Below, in pieces: positions 6,908 to 14,201 of a stretch of 29,653 nt of DNA. This DNA comes from a bacterium. Its GTDB lineage: Bacteria > Electryoneota > Electryoneia > Electryoneales > Electryoneaceae. Positions within the stretch are counted from its first letter, which is position 1. Each line of letters opens with the position of its first letter. A model generated the notes under the pieces. It saw only the letters and a list, made by a program, of their open reading frames with translations. It was not told the DNA's origin and did no database searches. Position numbers and translations under genes: made by a program. The stretch is from NCBI GenBank assembly GCA_028278125.1, contig JANQEY010000034.1, positions 1-29,653 of the forward strand, in the 5' to 3' direction.

Positions 6908-8932
6908 ATGTTGAAACGTTTGTTAATGGGATTGATTATTTTATCCCTCGCCGGATCGCTTTTTGCTTTCCCCAGAAAGATTCTATACGAAAAATTCACC
7001 GCCGAATGGTGTGGACCTTGCGCTACAGCCGCACCTGTTTTCAGGGCGTTTATTGAAGACCATATAGATGACGTTGCCGTTGTAACTTATCATTCCTCAT
7101 CCGATCCATGGCACGACATCAACAGTACTTATCATGAAACCAGGTTCACCTACTACGGTGTTACAGGAATTCCAGACTGTTACGCTGACGGGGGAACTGG
7201 TTTTCACCCTGGTGTTGAAGCCTATCTTAATAATTCGTTCAATGACCGGATTGACGTGGAGAGTCCGGTATCAATCGAGATAGAAGCTGCCTTTGACGGA
7301 GATGGTATCAATGCGATAGCTACTGTAACATCAGCAGATGAGGCGGTCGAAGGAAACGTTCGTATCCATTTTAAACTCGTCTCGAATCACTGGGATCTAT
7401 ATACCGGCAGTAATGGCCTATCAGAGTATCACCATGATCTCGTCGATTCGCAACCTGACCAGTTCGGCCTTCCGTTTGAAATAGAAACAAATACTACAGA
7501 TGAGTATGAAGTTGATTTCGACTGGCCGTTTTTACTTGGGGTTCACGAGCTTGGAATCGATAATGTATCTGTGGTTGTCTTCATCCAGGACAATACTACA
7601 GGTGAAGTACTCCAGTCCGAGATGAACGAAATCAACGTTGAAGTTCCAATGCTGGCATACAACGATGTTTCCTTTACAGATGACCAGGAATGGCGTGAAA
7701 ATAACCGCCCAGATGCCGGTGAAACGGTAAACATGATTGTCAGCTTGCAAGCGCTTGAGATTTATCAGCCTGCCTACAATATCACCGCAACTCTTACATG
7801 TGCAGATGAATCGATTGTTATCAACGATGACTATGGTGCATGGCCTGATCTGGAACCCGGAAATACGGCTGATAACGCAGATGATTTCTTTACTATCAGC
7901 ATCCCGGAAGAATACATACCTCAGTATGTAGACTTCACACTGGATGTTACGGCTGATGATTTCAACCGCATGATCGAATTCCAGGCACTCCTTGGTGTGC
8001 CAGATGTATTGTTGGTTAATGATTACGGTGAAGCGACCAACGAGGCGGATTTCTGGCATTCAATATTTGACGATGCCGGTTTCGTGGCTGATATATCTGA
8101 TGAGCTTGATGATATCCCCTCCCTCGATGATTACGGCTATGTTATCTGGGCAACCGGTGAATCCAGCCTGGAGGGATGGCTGCTTACCGAGGACGAAATT
8201 ACACAGATAACTACATACCTTGATAATGGCGGAAACCTGGTTTTCAGCAGCCAGTATGCAGGTGATGTTCATGGAGATGATTTGTGGTTCCAGGAATATT
8301 TTGCGGTAAACCACGATGTTGACGCCGTAATGGGGCCCGCAGCTGTAGGTGCCGAAGGAATTACTGATGGTCCATTCCCGGATACAGAAATACTCTGGAT
8401 CGGCTTTGGTGGAGCAAACAATTGCGTTTCTCCCAGCTCGATGGTCGCCACCGATGCAGCAACACCATTTCTCCATTACCACAATGTCGCTGATATCGCA
8501 GCTGTTGGACACAAGGCTGATGGATATAACGCAATATATCTTGGATTCCCCCTTGAAGCCATTAATGGCGGCGCTGGAACAACTACCGCCGGTGAAATGG
8601 TTAACCTTTTCCTCGATTGGCTGGAAAATCCGTGGTTTGTTGATGTGGAGGATACAAAAGTTGCCCTGCCGGCAGCACTCGAGCTCAGCTCGCACCCGAA
8701 TCCATTCAACGCAACTCTGAATATTAATTACAGCCTCCCGTCATCTGGACAGGTTAAATTGGAAGTCATGAATATCCTCGGCGAAAGAGTAGCACTGTTG
8801 GAGAATGGCAGGTACAGCGCCGGCTCATATGAGTCTACATGGAGCGCTGACAACTTTGCCAGTGGAGTTTACCTGCTAAGATTAACCACAAGTTCAGCAG
8901 TTACACATAGTAAAGTGTTGTTGCTTAAGTAG
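6908..8932 (+). CDS. Secreted thioredoxin-like (Omp28-type) protein with C-terminal type IX sorting domain
   Basis: 674 residues from the ATG at 6908, which follows TGGAGGCTTCT. An upstream ATG at 6848 lacks a site and would spoil the signal peptide (residues 1-20). A thioredoxin-like domain follows with the redox pair in 'EWCGPC' (Cys35, Cys38) and the cis-Pro-like 'GVTGIP', as in Omp28-related proteins. Beta-sandwich regions cover about residues 120-380. Next comes an alpha/beta segment like a class-I amidotransferase (ThuA/GATase-like) fold, with 'VLLVNDYG', 'DYGYVIWATGE' and 'TYLDNGGNLVFSSQ'. Residues about 585-674 are a Por-secretion/FlgD-Ig-like tail (SSHPNPFN, then GVYLLRL). The protein is probably carried through the outer membrane by a type IX system and kept at the surface or released. 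A disulfide-exchange role is inferred from CGPC only. Confidence 0.85.
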   Translation: MLKRLLMGLIILSLAGSLFAFPRKILYEKFTAEWCGPCATAAPVFRAFIEDHIDDVAVVTYHSSSDPWHDINSTYHETRFTYYGVTGIPDCYADGGTGFHPGVEAYLNNSFNDRIDVESPVSIEIEAAFDGDGINAIATVTSADEAVEGNVRIHFKLVSNHWDLYTGSNGLSEYHHDLVDSQPDQFGLPFEIETNTTDEYEVDFDWPFLLGVHELGIDNVSVVVFIQDNTTGEVLQSEMNEINVEVPMLAYNDVSFTDDQEWRENNRPDAGETVNMIVSLQALEIYQPAYNITATLTCADESIVINDDYGAWPDLEPGNTADNADDFFTISIPEEYIPQYVDFTLDVTADDFNRMIEFQALLGVPDVLLVNDYGEATNEADFWHSIFDDAGFVADISDELDDIPSLDDYGYVIWATGESSLEGWLLTEDEITQITTYLDNGGNLVFSSQYAGDVHGDDLWFQEYFAVNHDVDAVMGPAAVGAEGITDGPFPDTEILWIGFGGANNCVSPSSMVATDAATPFLHYHNVADIAAVGHKADGYNAIYLGFPLEAINGGAGTTTAGEMVNLFLDWLENPWFVDVEDTKVALPAALELSSHPNPFNATLNINYSLPSSGQVKLEVMNILGERVALLENGRYSAGSYESTWSADNFASGVYLLRLTTSSAVTHSKVLLLK

Positions 8933-8954
8933 TAATAGACCATTAATCCATAAT

Positions 8955-8991
8955 TAAATCCCGTGTTTACGACATGGGATTTATTATTTTC
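8955..8991 (+). terminator. Rho-independent terminator of the thioredoxin/type IX protein gene
   Basis: An 11-base-pair stem with one wobble (8955-8965 with 8973-8983) and a 7-base loop is followed by TTATTTT on the plus strand, about 25 bases after the stop. Confidence 0.8.
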
Positions 8992-9009
8992 TCAACTTTT
9001 AATCTAATG

Positions 9010-9058
9010 ATGGCCCGGCTTGACTTTTATTCGCCGAGGCGGATGCAAGCCGGGTTTC
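9010..9058. repeat. REP-like palindrome, copy A
   Basis: A perfect 9-base-pair outer stem (CCCGGCTTG at 9014-9022, CAAGCCGGG at 9046-9054) encloses a smaller GC palindrome near 9031-9041. TTTCTTTT follows on the plus strand, so it can also act as a terminator. A decayed copy with the same edges (CTCGGCTTGAACTTTAT ... CACAAGCCTGG) lies at about 9229-9317. Confidence 0.6.
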
Positions 9059-9073
9059 TTTTACCAGATAACA

Positions 9074-9095
9074 CCCGGACCGAGGACGGTCCGGG
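9074..9095. repeat. REP-like palindrome, copy B
   Basis: A perfect 9-base-pair stem (CCCGGACCG / CGGTCCGGG) has a 4-base AGGA loop. The following GCTACA matches, on the other strand, the TGTAGCCCGG flank of the palindrome at 4252-4275. Confidence 0.65.
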
Positions 9096-9167
9096 CTACA
9101 TCACAGTAATTCATGGGATGCGAGTCAACCCAGGCTACACACCAGAATTATTTTTCCATCGTGTAGA

Positions 9168-9209
9168 CCGGGTTGGTTTAAAACCCGGATTTCTTGTAAC
9201 GAGAAATCC
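9168..9209. repeat. REP-like palindrome, copy C (two overlapping hairpins)
   Basis: CCGGGTT (9168-9174) pairs with AACCCGG (9182-9188). The overlapping GGATTTCT (9187-9194) pairs with AGAAATCC (9202-9209). The two hairpins share bases and exclude each other. Confidence 0.5.
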
Positions 9210-9228
9210 CGGATATTTTCCGCGTAAT

Positions 9229-9317
9229 GGCTCGGCTTGAACTTTATCCTCCGTGACTTTCGAGTCTATCGTAGCTTTAGTGGAGATGGAAGCGAAGGTG
9301 GACACAAGCCTGGATTA
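9229..9317. repeat. Degenerate REP-like copy D
   Basis: Its left edge (ATGGCTCGGCTTGA) and right edge (ACAAGCCTGGATT) match those of copy A at 9010-9058 with substitutions, and the interior is longer. The outer stem is partly lost (CTCGGCTTG against CAAGCCTGG). Confidence 0.4.
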
Positions 9318-9349
9318 AGTTTTCCCAAGTTCAGCTTAAAACCATGATA

Positions 9350-9367
9350 CCCGACAAAGATGCCGGG
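9350..9367 (-). terminator. Hairpin after the cobalamin adenosyltransferase gene
   Basis: A 7-base-pair stem with one wobble (9350-9356 with 9361-9367) lies 17 bases after the stop at 9384 and would end the 13966-9384 operon. On the minus strand only a modest T-rich stretch (ATGGTTTT) follows, so it is a weaker call and may be another REP-like unit. Confidence 0.5.
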
Positions 9368-9383
9368 CCACCCAGAAAAGAAT

Positions 9384-9938
9384 CTATTCGTTTTTCCAGA
9401 TAGTTTCAGGAATTCCCGCCCGGTGGTTTGTCCAACGTGCCAGAGTGAAAAGGAAATCACTCAGACGGTTGAGAAACTTGACTGCTTCAGGATTTACATC
9501 ACCGGTTTTTTCTACCAGTTCTGTCAATCGCCGTTCTCCTCGCCTGCAGACCGTTCTTGCCAGGTGAAGTGCCGCACCCGCTGGTGAGCCGCTGGGGAGG
9601 ATAAAATTCGTCAGTTCAGGAAGATCGTTATCCATCTTATCGATAAGTTCTTCGAGTGCAGAATCTTCACCAGGCTGGATCCGGGGAACCGAAGAGTCTT
9701 CTGCTGTTTGCTCCAGTGAGGAAGCGACATCACTGCATAATGTATGAAGTTTCGGTTGAAGGTTTTTCAATATTTCATCTACCTTCTTATCATCATTTAG
9801 TGCACGGACATAACCCACAAGACTGTTCAATTCATCAAGTGTACCGTATGTATCTACACGTAGATCATGCTTGGCAACTCTGCCCCCACGCAGGAGGCTT
9901 GTCTCTCCCTTATCGCCAGTACGTGTGTAAATCTTCAT
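9384..9938 (-). CDS. pduO: PduO-type ATP:cob(I)alamin adenosyltransferase
   Basis: 184 residues, the usual length. It transfers the adenosyl group of ATP to cob(I)alamin to make adenosylcobalamin in the cytoplasm. Family motifs are all present: the N-terminal ATP loop 'YTRTGDKGETSLL' (4-16), 'DTYGTLDELNS' (29-39), the Arg-rich helix 'ARTVCRRGERR' (127-137) that holds the catalytic Arg/Glu residues, and 'LNRLSDFLFTLAR' (156-168). It is unrelated to the CobA type. The ATG follows GGGAAGAA, 15 bases after the stop of the YhaM-like gene, so it is the last gene of the operon. It suggests use of B12 enzymes elsewhere in the genome. The motifs leave little doubt about the activity. Confidence 0.93.
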   Translation of the reverse strand: MKIYTRTGDKGETSLLRGGRVAKHDLRVDTYGTLDELNSLVGYVRALNDDKKVDEILKNLQPKLHTLCSDVASSLEQTAEDSSVPRIQPGEDSALEELIDKMDNDLPELTNFILPSGSPAGAALHLARTVCRRGERRLTELVEKTGDVNPEAVKFLNRLSDFLFTLARWTNHRAGIPETIWKNE

Positions 9939-9953
9939 GACATTCTTCCCGGG

Positions 9954-10946
9954 TTATTCAGATTGAGAATTTTCTTCTTCAAATCCTCCACCCTTGTAAA
10001 GCATCCTGTTCAACAGACGAATATGTTCCGTAAAGTGTCCCCCACCTCCACCGGCTTTCTCCAGTTCACGATTTATGGCGTTTAGCTTGCTGTCGATTTC
10101 GTCGACGTAATAAAGGATAAACGCTTCGCGTGTCATCGGTTCAATTGGGCAGCCGTTTTCTCTATGACCCTGGTGACTGAGGATCAAATGGATCAAATGG
10201 GTTAAGGTCTCTTCATCAAGCTCGTCAATGTCCTCAGAGATCTTTTGTATATATTGGGATCCAAGTACAATATGTCCCAGCAACCGCCCTTTAACAGTAT
10301 AATCTATTGAAAGGTCGTAGTTTAATTCAGTCAGTTTACCAACATCATGAAGTACTGCACCCGCAATAAGAATATTCTTGTCCAGGTATGGATAATGGTC
10401 GCAGATTTTTTCAATCAGTGACAGCATCGACGAACTATGCTCCAGCAATCCACCCAGGTAACCGTGGTGCCACTTTTTCCCTGCCGGAGCTTTCTGGTAT
10501 GCTTCTACAAAATTATCATCATCAAGTAATGTATCCAGCAGCCTCTTTAGTCCGGGATGAGACATCCTGAATACCGCTTCACGGATGACTTCCCAATCCT
10601 GTTCAGGCTCTCGACCGCTATCGGGCATAAATCGTGACATATCACCTGCATCATCATCAGCTGGACGTATTCTGATGATTTTCAGTTCTGCCTGGCCCTG
10701 GTATTCTTCCACAACGGATCGAACCTTGACGATTGAATTTTCTTTTAATGACCTGTATGCCAGCTCGGCATCATCCCACATCTTCCCCTTTATATGCCCG
10801 GTCTTATCGGTAAAATCAAATACCAGGAAGGGTTTATTTGCCCTGGTTGTTCCCAGTTGCAAAGTCCTGAGGACATAATACCCGTCAAAAACATCACCAA
10901 CATTCAAAGTTTCAATAAACGGATGGTCACTCCTGGTGAGTTCCAT
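9954..10946 (-). CDS. yhaM: YhaM-type 3'-5' exoribonuclease (OB-fold plus HD domain)
   Basis: 330 residues against about 314 for Bacillus YhaM. Residues 20-95 form the OB-fold nucleic-acid-binding domain ('LRTLQLGTTRANKPFLVFDFTD', 'GHIKGKMWDD'). An HD metal-dependent hydrolase domain spans about 150-300: 'HHGYLGGLLEHS' (160-171), the HD pair in 'GAVLHDVGK' (His200, Asp201), 'GHIVLG' (224-229), 'LILSHQGH', and 'YYVDEIDSKL' near the end. YhaM enzymes trim the 3' ends of RNA and single-stranded DNA. The C-terminus is a Gly-rich acidic tail. The ATG follows GGGAGGAG, just after the ltaE stop. In Bacillus the gene sits with yhaN and yhaO; here homologues of those two lie about 16 kb away in another operon. 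Confidence 0.88.
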   Translation of the reverse strand: MELTRSDHPFIETLNVGDVFDGYYVLRTLQLGTTRANKPFLVFDFTDKTGHIKGKMWDDAELAYRSLKENSIVKVRSVVEEYQGQAELKIIRIRPADDDAGDMSRFMPDSGREPEQDWEVIREAVFRMSHPGLKRLLDTLLDDDNFVEAYQKAPAGKKWHHGYLGGLLEHSSSMLSLIEKICDHYPYLDKNILIAGAVLHDVGKLTELNYDLSIDYTVKGRLLGHIVLGSQYIQKISEDIDELDEETLTHLIHLILSHQGHRENGCPIEPMTREAFILYYVDEIDSKLNAINRELEKAGGGGGHFTEHIRLLNRMLYKGGGFEEENSQSE

Positions 10947-10959
10947 TAACTCCTCCCTG

Positions 10960-11991
10960 TCAGGTATAGATTTCCCTGATTATCTGAACTGCATCTTCAA
11001 CATCCTGGTCAGTAATCTCCAGGTGGGTAACAAACCGGGCAAAACTCTTCCCCCAATATGTGATCAGGATACCTTTTTTCTTGAGGGCATCTACTAAGGT
11101 AGCGGCTTCAATTGCTCTCTCTGAAACATCCAGGATAACAATATTGGTATCAACATGGTCCAGGGCTACATAAAATCCCGGAATATCCGCCAGCCCTTTA
11201 GCCAATGTCTTAGCTCTTCGATGATCTTCCACCAGTCTATCACGATGATGATCAAGCGCGTACAACGCTCCCGCTGCAATAATTCCTGCCTGGCGCATTC
11301 CCCCACCCAGACGTTTACGGGTTCGATGCGCTTCATCTATTAATTCCCGGGTTGACGCTAAAACACTTCCAACAGGAGCTCCCAGGCCTTTGCTGAAACA
11401 AACGGAAACCGTATCTGCGTATTGCGCCCAGTCTTTTTCAGGTGTCCCGCTCGCTACTGCCGCATGCCACAATCGAGCCCCATCTAGGTGCATACTCATG
11501 CCGTTTTCACGTGTTAACTCATATAGACGATGCATCTCGCGGATCATCCAGACTGTTCCACCGCAACGGTTGTGAGTGTTTTCAACCGCAATTACCGATG
11601 ATGGCGGGAAATGGTGATCGGGAGGACGGAGTACCTCCTCCACCTGCTCCCTGGTAAAAACGCCGAAATTCCCTTCGATTGGATGAAGTTGTACCCCAGA
11701 TACAAACGCAGGAGCACCCGATTCAAAATTAAAAAAATGGCATCCGGCTTCGCAGTAAACCTCATCACCAGGTTGTGTCAGGATTTTCAGGGCAATCTGG
11801 TTGGCCATTGTTCCGGATGGGACATACAGCGCGGCTTCCTTACCAAGTATTTCCGCAACACGATCCTGCAGCTCATGGATTGTTGGATCTTCGTCAAAAA
11901 CATCGTCACCAACTTTTGCACGAAACATGGCTTCACGCATTTCATCGGTGGGTTTTGTCACAGTATCGCTGCGGAAATCTATTTTTCTCAT
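10960..11991 (-). CDS. ltaE: Low-specificity L-threonine aldolase
   Basis: 343 residues from the ATG at 11991, which follows GGAGATGTT. An in-frame ATG six codons upstream (12009) has only a distant site. It is a PLP enzyme of fold type I that cleaves L-threonine or allo-threonine to glycine and acetaldehyde. Visible hallmarks are 'DFRSDTVT' (5-12), 'VPSGTMANQ' (58-66), His85 in 'CHFFNFE', 'ENTHNRCGG' (137-145), 'LDGARLWHA' (169-177) with the PLP-binding Asp and Arg, and the PLP lysine Lys201 in '[12 protein letters not shown]'. Length and order match the family fully. It lies between the barrel genes and yhaM in the same run, with 50 bases upstream and a 13-base gap downstream. Whether it serves glycine supply or threonine breakdown is not shown. 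Confidence 0.93.
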   Translation of the reverse strand: MRKIDFRSDTVTKPTDEMREAMFRAKVGDDVFDEDPTIHELQDRVAEILGKEAALYVPSGTMANQIALKILTQPGDEVYCEAGCHFFNFESGAPAFVSGVQLHPIEGNFGVFTREQVEEVLRPPDHHFPPSSVIAVENTHNRCGGTVWMIREMHRLYELTRENGMSMHLDGARLWHAAVASGTPEKDWAQYADTVSVCFSKGLGAPVGSVLASTRELIDEAHRTRKRLGGGMRQAGIIAAGALYALDHHRDRLVEDHRRAKTLAKGLADIPGFYVALDHVDTNIVILDVSERAIEAATLVDALKKKGILITYWGKSFARFVTHLEITDQDVEDAVQIIREIYT

Positions 11992-12041
11992 AACATCTCC
12001 AGTTGCCATTATTAAACCGGATTACCTCACTCACAATTTAT

Positions 12042-13160
12042 CTAAGCACCACTATATAATATTCCAATTCTTAGCACAAATGGACGTAAATCTTCCAGGG
12101 GTGTTACAATGTAATAGTTTCCGGGAAACAGGATTCCAACACCGGAGACTACCTTGAGGTCATCATTAACGCTGTACTCCAAGCCCAAACCGGCAATAAC
12201 CGAACTGACTCCAAAATCTTCATTTCCCTGATCAGATTCCTGATCCAGGTTCGGGATGAAGTTGTATTGATTATTAAATGTTGCCCGTAGTCCGGTTAAA
12301 ATGTCAAGTCGTTCCTGTAAAGTCTGTCGATACGAAATACCTGCCTCGATCATTCCGCTGAAACTGTAGGACATTTCCAGGTCAATTGCGGATTTCTTAC
12401 CCCTGATCCCAGTACCAATTTTTGTTCCCCAATTGCCGGTTTCACTTATCGATCTTTCTTCCCTTCGTTCACCGTTTCCTATCGGGTATCTTTCTACAAT
12501 TTCTCCAAATGCTGGAGATTCGAGGACAAAACCAACACTGATTGAATCATATAGCTTGATAAAACCTGCACTGAATTCGAACATATTCGGCCGCCAAAGA
12601 GTTTCCAGGTCATTCATACCTGGCCTGATGACACCCGTGGCAAATTCCCCTCGAATCCACCTTGCGGCTAAACCAAAACTATCTAATAATTTAATTTGTT
12701 TCGCATAGGCGATTTCCAATTCACTAAATGCCAGGCGGGCATTTACATCTCCAGATGGATATTTACCGCTGCTTTGAAGACGAGACCTGGGAATATAGCC
12801 GATCGTTAGTGAACCTTTTCCGAGTTTTGTCAAATAATTGATCGCACCTATTCCCGCCCGCAGGCCAGGTGATTCGATTCCACTCTGAACAGGAACTGCG
12901 TTCCATAGGTTTGCTTCAATCAAAACTTCATTCCCCTCAGAAAGGTATAATGCCGGATTTCGTCGACCACCTGTAACACTACGATCCCGGGTTATTCCAC
13001 TGAATGCTGATGACAGGTCGTAGACGTTGCCCCGTCCAAGTGGTGGTGCATAGAGTGTTCCCACTTCTGCCCGGGAAGAAATAGCTGTAGAAAACAGGAT
13101 GAGAAGAATCAGCCCTCTCCTCATCACAATTTTCGGCTTGTTAATTTTGTTACCAGACAT
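12042..13160 (-). CDS. Outer-membrane beta-barrel protein (PorV/FadL-like)
   Basis: 372 residues from the ATG at 13160, two bases after the stop of the preceding gene, so translational coupling is likely. No strong ribosome binding site is seen; an internal ATG at 13124 is another possible start. A signal peptide follows a basic N-terminus and ends near residue 31 (hydrophobic core GLILLILFSTAISSRA). The mature part opens with 'PLGRGNVYDLSSAFSGI', a Gly/Ala-rich stretch like that of PorV and FadL relatives, then 'RRNPALYL'. Alternating strand patterns ('GKGSLTIGYIP', 'IDLEMSYSFSGMIEAGISY', 'DDLKVVSGVGILFPG') continue to the end. It ends in Ala, not Phe. A lipid transport or secretion-shuttle role is only suggested by the resemblance. 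Confidence 0.75.
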   Translation of the reverse strand: MSGNKINKPKIVMRRGLILLILFSTAISSRAEVGTLYAPPLGRGNVYDLSSAFSGITRDRSVTGGRRNPALYLSEGNEVLIEANLWNAVPVQSGIESPGLRAGIGAINYLTKLGKGSLTIGYIPRSRLQSSGKYPSGDVNARLAFSELEIAYAKQIKLLDSFGLAARWIRGEFATGVIRPGMNDLETLWRPNMFEFSAGFIKLYDSISVGFVLESPAFGEIVERYPIGNGERREERSISETGNWGTKIGTGIRGKKSAIDLEMSYSFSGMIEAGISYRQTLQERLDILTGLRATFNNQYNFIPNLDQESDQGNEDFGVSSVIAGLGLEYSVNDDLKVVSGVGILFPGNYYIVTPLEDLRPFVLRIGILYSGA

Positions 13161-13162
13161 GA

Positions 13163-13966
13163 TTAGAAACTGAAGTTTTCTATATAGATAATTTTAATTT
13201 CACGTCCGAAACCTTCTGTATACTGGCATGAATGCAGCAAATCAGTAGCGTTTAGCTCGAGGACAAAAGCCTGGGCGAATACCAATCTAACGCCGGCGTT
13301 CAGGTACCCGTAAGGCCCGTCACCGAACAGGCCATCTTCAACGTTATCGTCAAGTGCCGCGTCATATTCAGCCAACAGGATAACCTGGTTATTGAGACTC
13401 ATATCCGCGCCGATGAAAAAATCCAGGCCGGAGTCGAGTTCATCCTCTATCGAGTTATAGTTAACACCGCCATGAATTCCGAACCTGCCGAAGGGACTGG
13501 TAAAATTTCTTGATGCCGCGGCGAATGCCCCTGGTGCCTTAAACAGATAACGTTGTTGTTCATCGAACCAGGTTCCTCTACCCTGCATATCAAAGCCGAT
13601 GGTGATCGCGGGGAAAACATGATCCTCTTCTATCACACGGTATTTTACAAGTACTCCCGGAAGCTCATTCCAGACGGGATCTTCATAGCCAAGTAATGCA
13701 TCACCTCCATACGATACACCAAACATAAAACGATCGAATAATCCAATACTTATCCCGGCTGTCATGCCCGCGCTGCCATAACCCTGCAAGTTAACCATAT
13801 ACTGACCACGCTTCAGAACCCCGGCATTGGGCGTATGCACCAGTTCAAGCAGTTCAAGTTCCTCCACATTTCCTGCCACCTGGGCAGTTGATTTATCGGC
13901 TCCAAGAAGAATTACAAACATCATCAGAAGTATCAGTAACGTTTTTGCAGGCGACATGGTATACAT
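13163..13966 (-). CDS. YjbH-like outer-membrane beta-barrel protein
   Basis: 267 residues. The ATG at 13966 follows GAGGTTACG. A signal peptide covers about residues 1-29. The mature part has a run of features typical of YjbH-like barrels in FCB candidate phyla: 'MTAGISIGLFDRFMFGVSYGG', 'LPGVLVKYRVIEE', 'FPAITIGFDMQG', 'GRFGIHGGVNYNSIE' and 'VILLAEYDAALDD'. The last residues end in Phe (ENFSF), the common barrel-assembly signal. It is the first gene of the five-gene run reading toward 9384. The promoter must lie in 13967-14201, but I could not pick a convincing one. It probably sits in the outer membrane. Its partner and cargo are unknown. Confidence 0.78.
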   Translation of the reverse strand: MYTMSPAKTLLILLMMFVILLGADKSTAQVAGNVEELELLELVHTPNAGVLKRGQYMVNLQGYGSAGMTAGISIGLFDRFMFGVSYGGDALLGYEDPVWNELPGVLVKYRVIEEDHVFPAITIGFDMQGRGTWFDEQQRYLFKAPGAFAAASRNFTSPFGRFGIHGGVNYNSIEDELDSGLDFFIGADMSLNNQVILLAEYDAALDDNVEDGLFGDGPYGYLNAGVRLVFAQAFVLELNATDLLHSCQYTEGFGREIKIIYIENFSF

Positions 13967-14201
13967 CGTAACCTCATCAGTTTAGAAACCATTTTTATGC
14001 TATGAAAAGTAAAACATAAATGGAACAGGTATCAGGGAGTACTTTTCACTTGACTTGAAATATAGTTATTGACCTCACTCATAGCCATACATCTAAGTTC
14101 CATTGTAACTAAAAAAGCTTGAATCCTGTTAAATGAAAGATTAGCTTTGTTCTGGCGATTAATTTATTCGAATTTAAACTACTATCTTCAAAAAAGTACG
14201 G

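Noticed and set aside
8974..9240. Plus-strand open frame of 88 codons
   Set aside because: It starts inside the terminator of the preceding gene and its sequence is the translation of the CCCGG palindromes.
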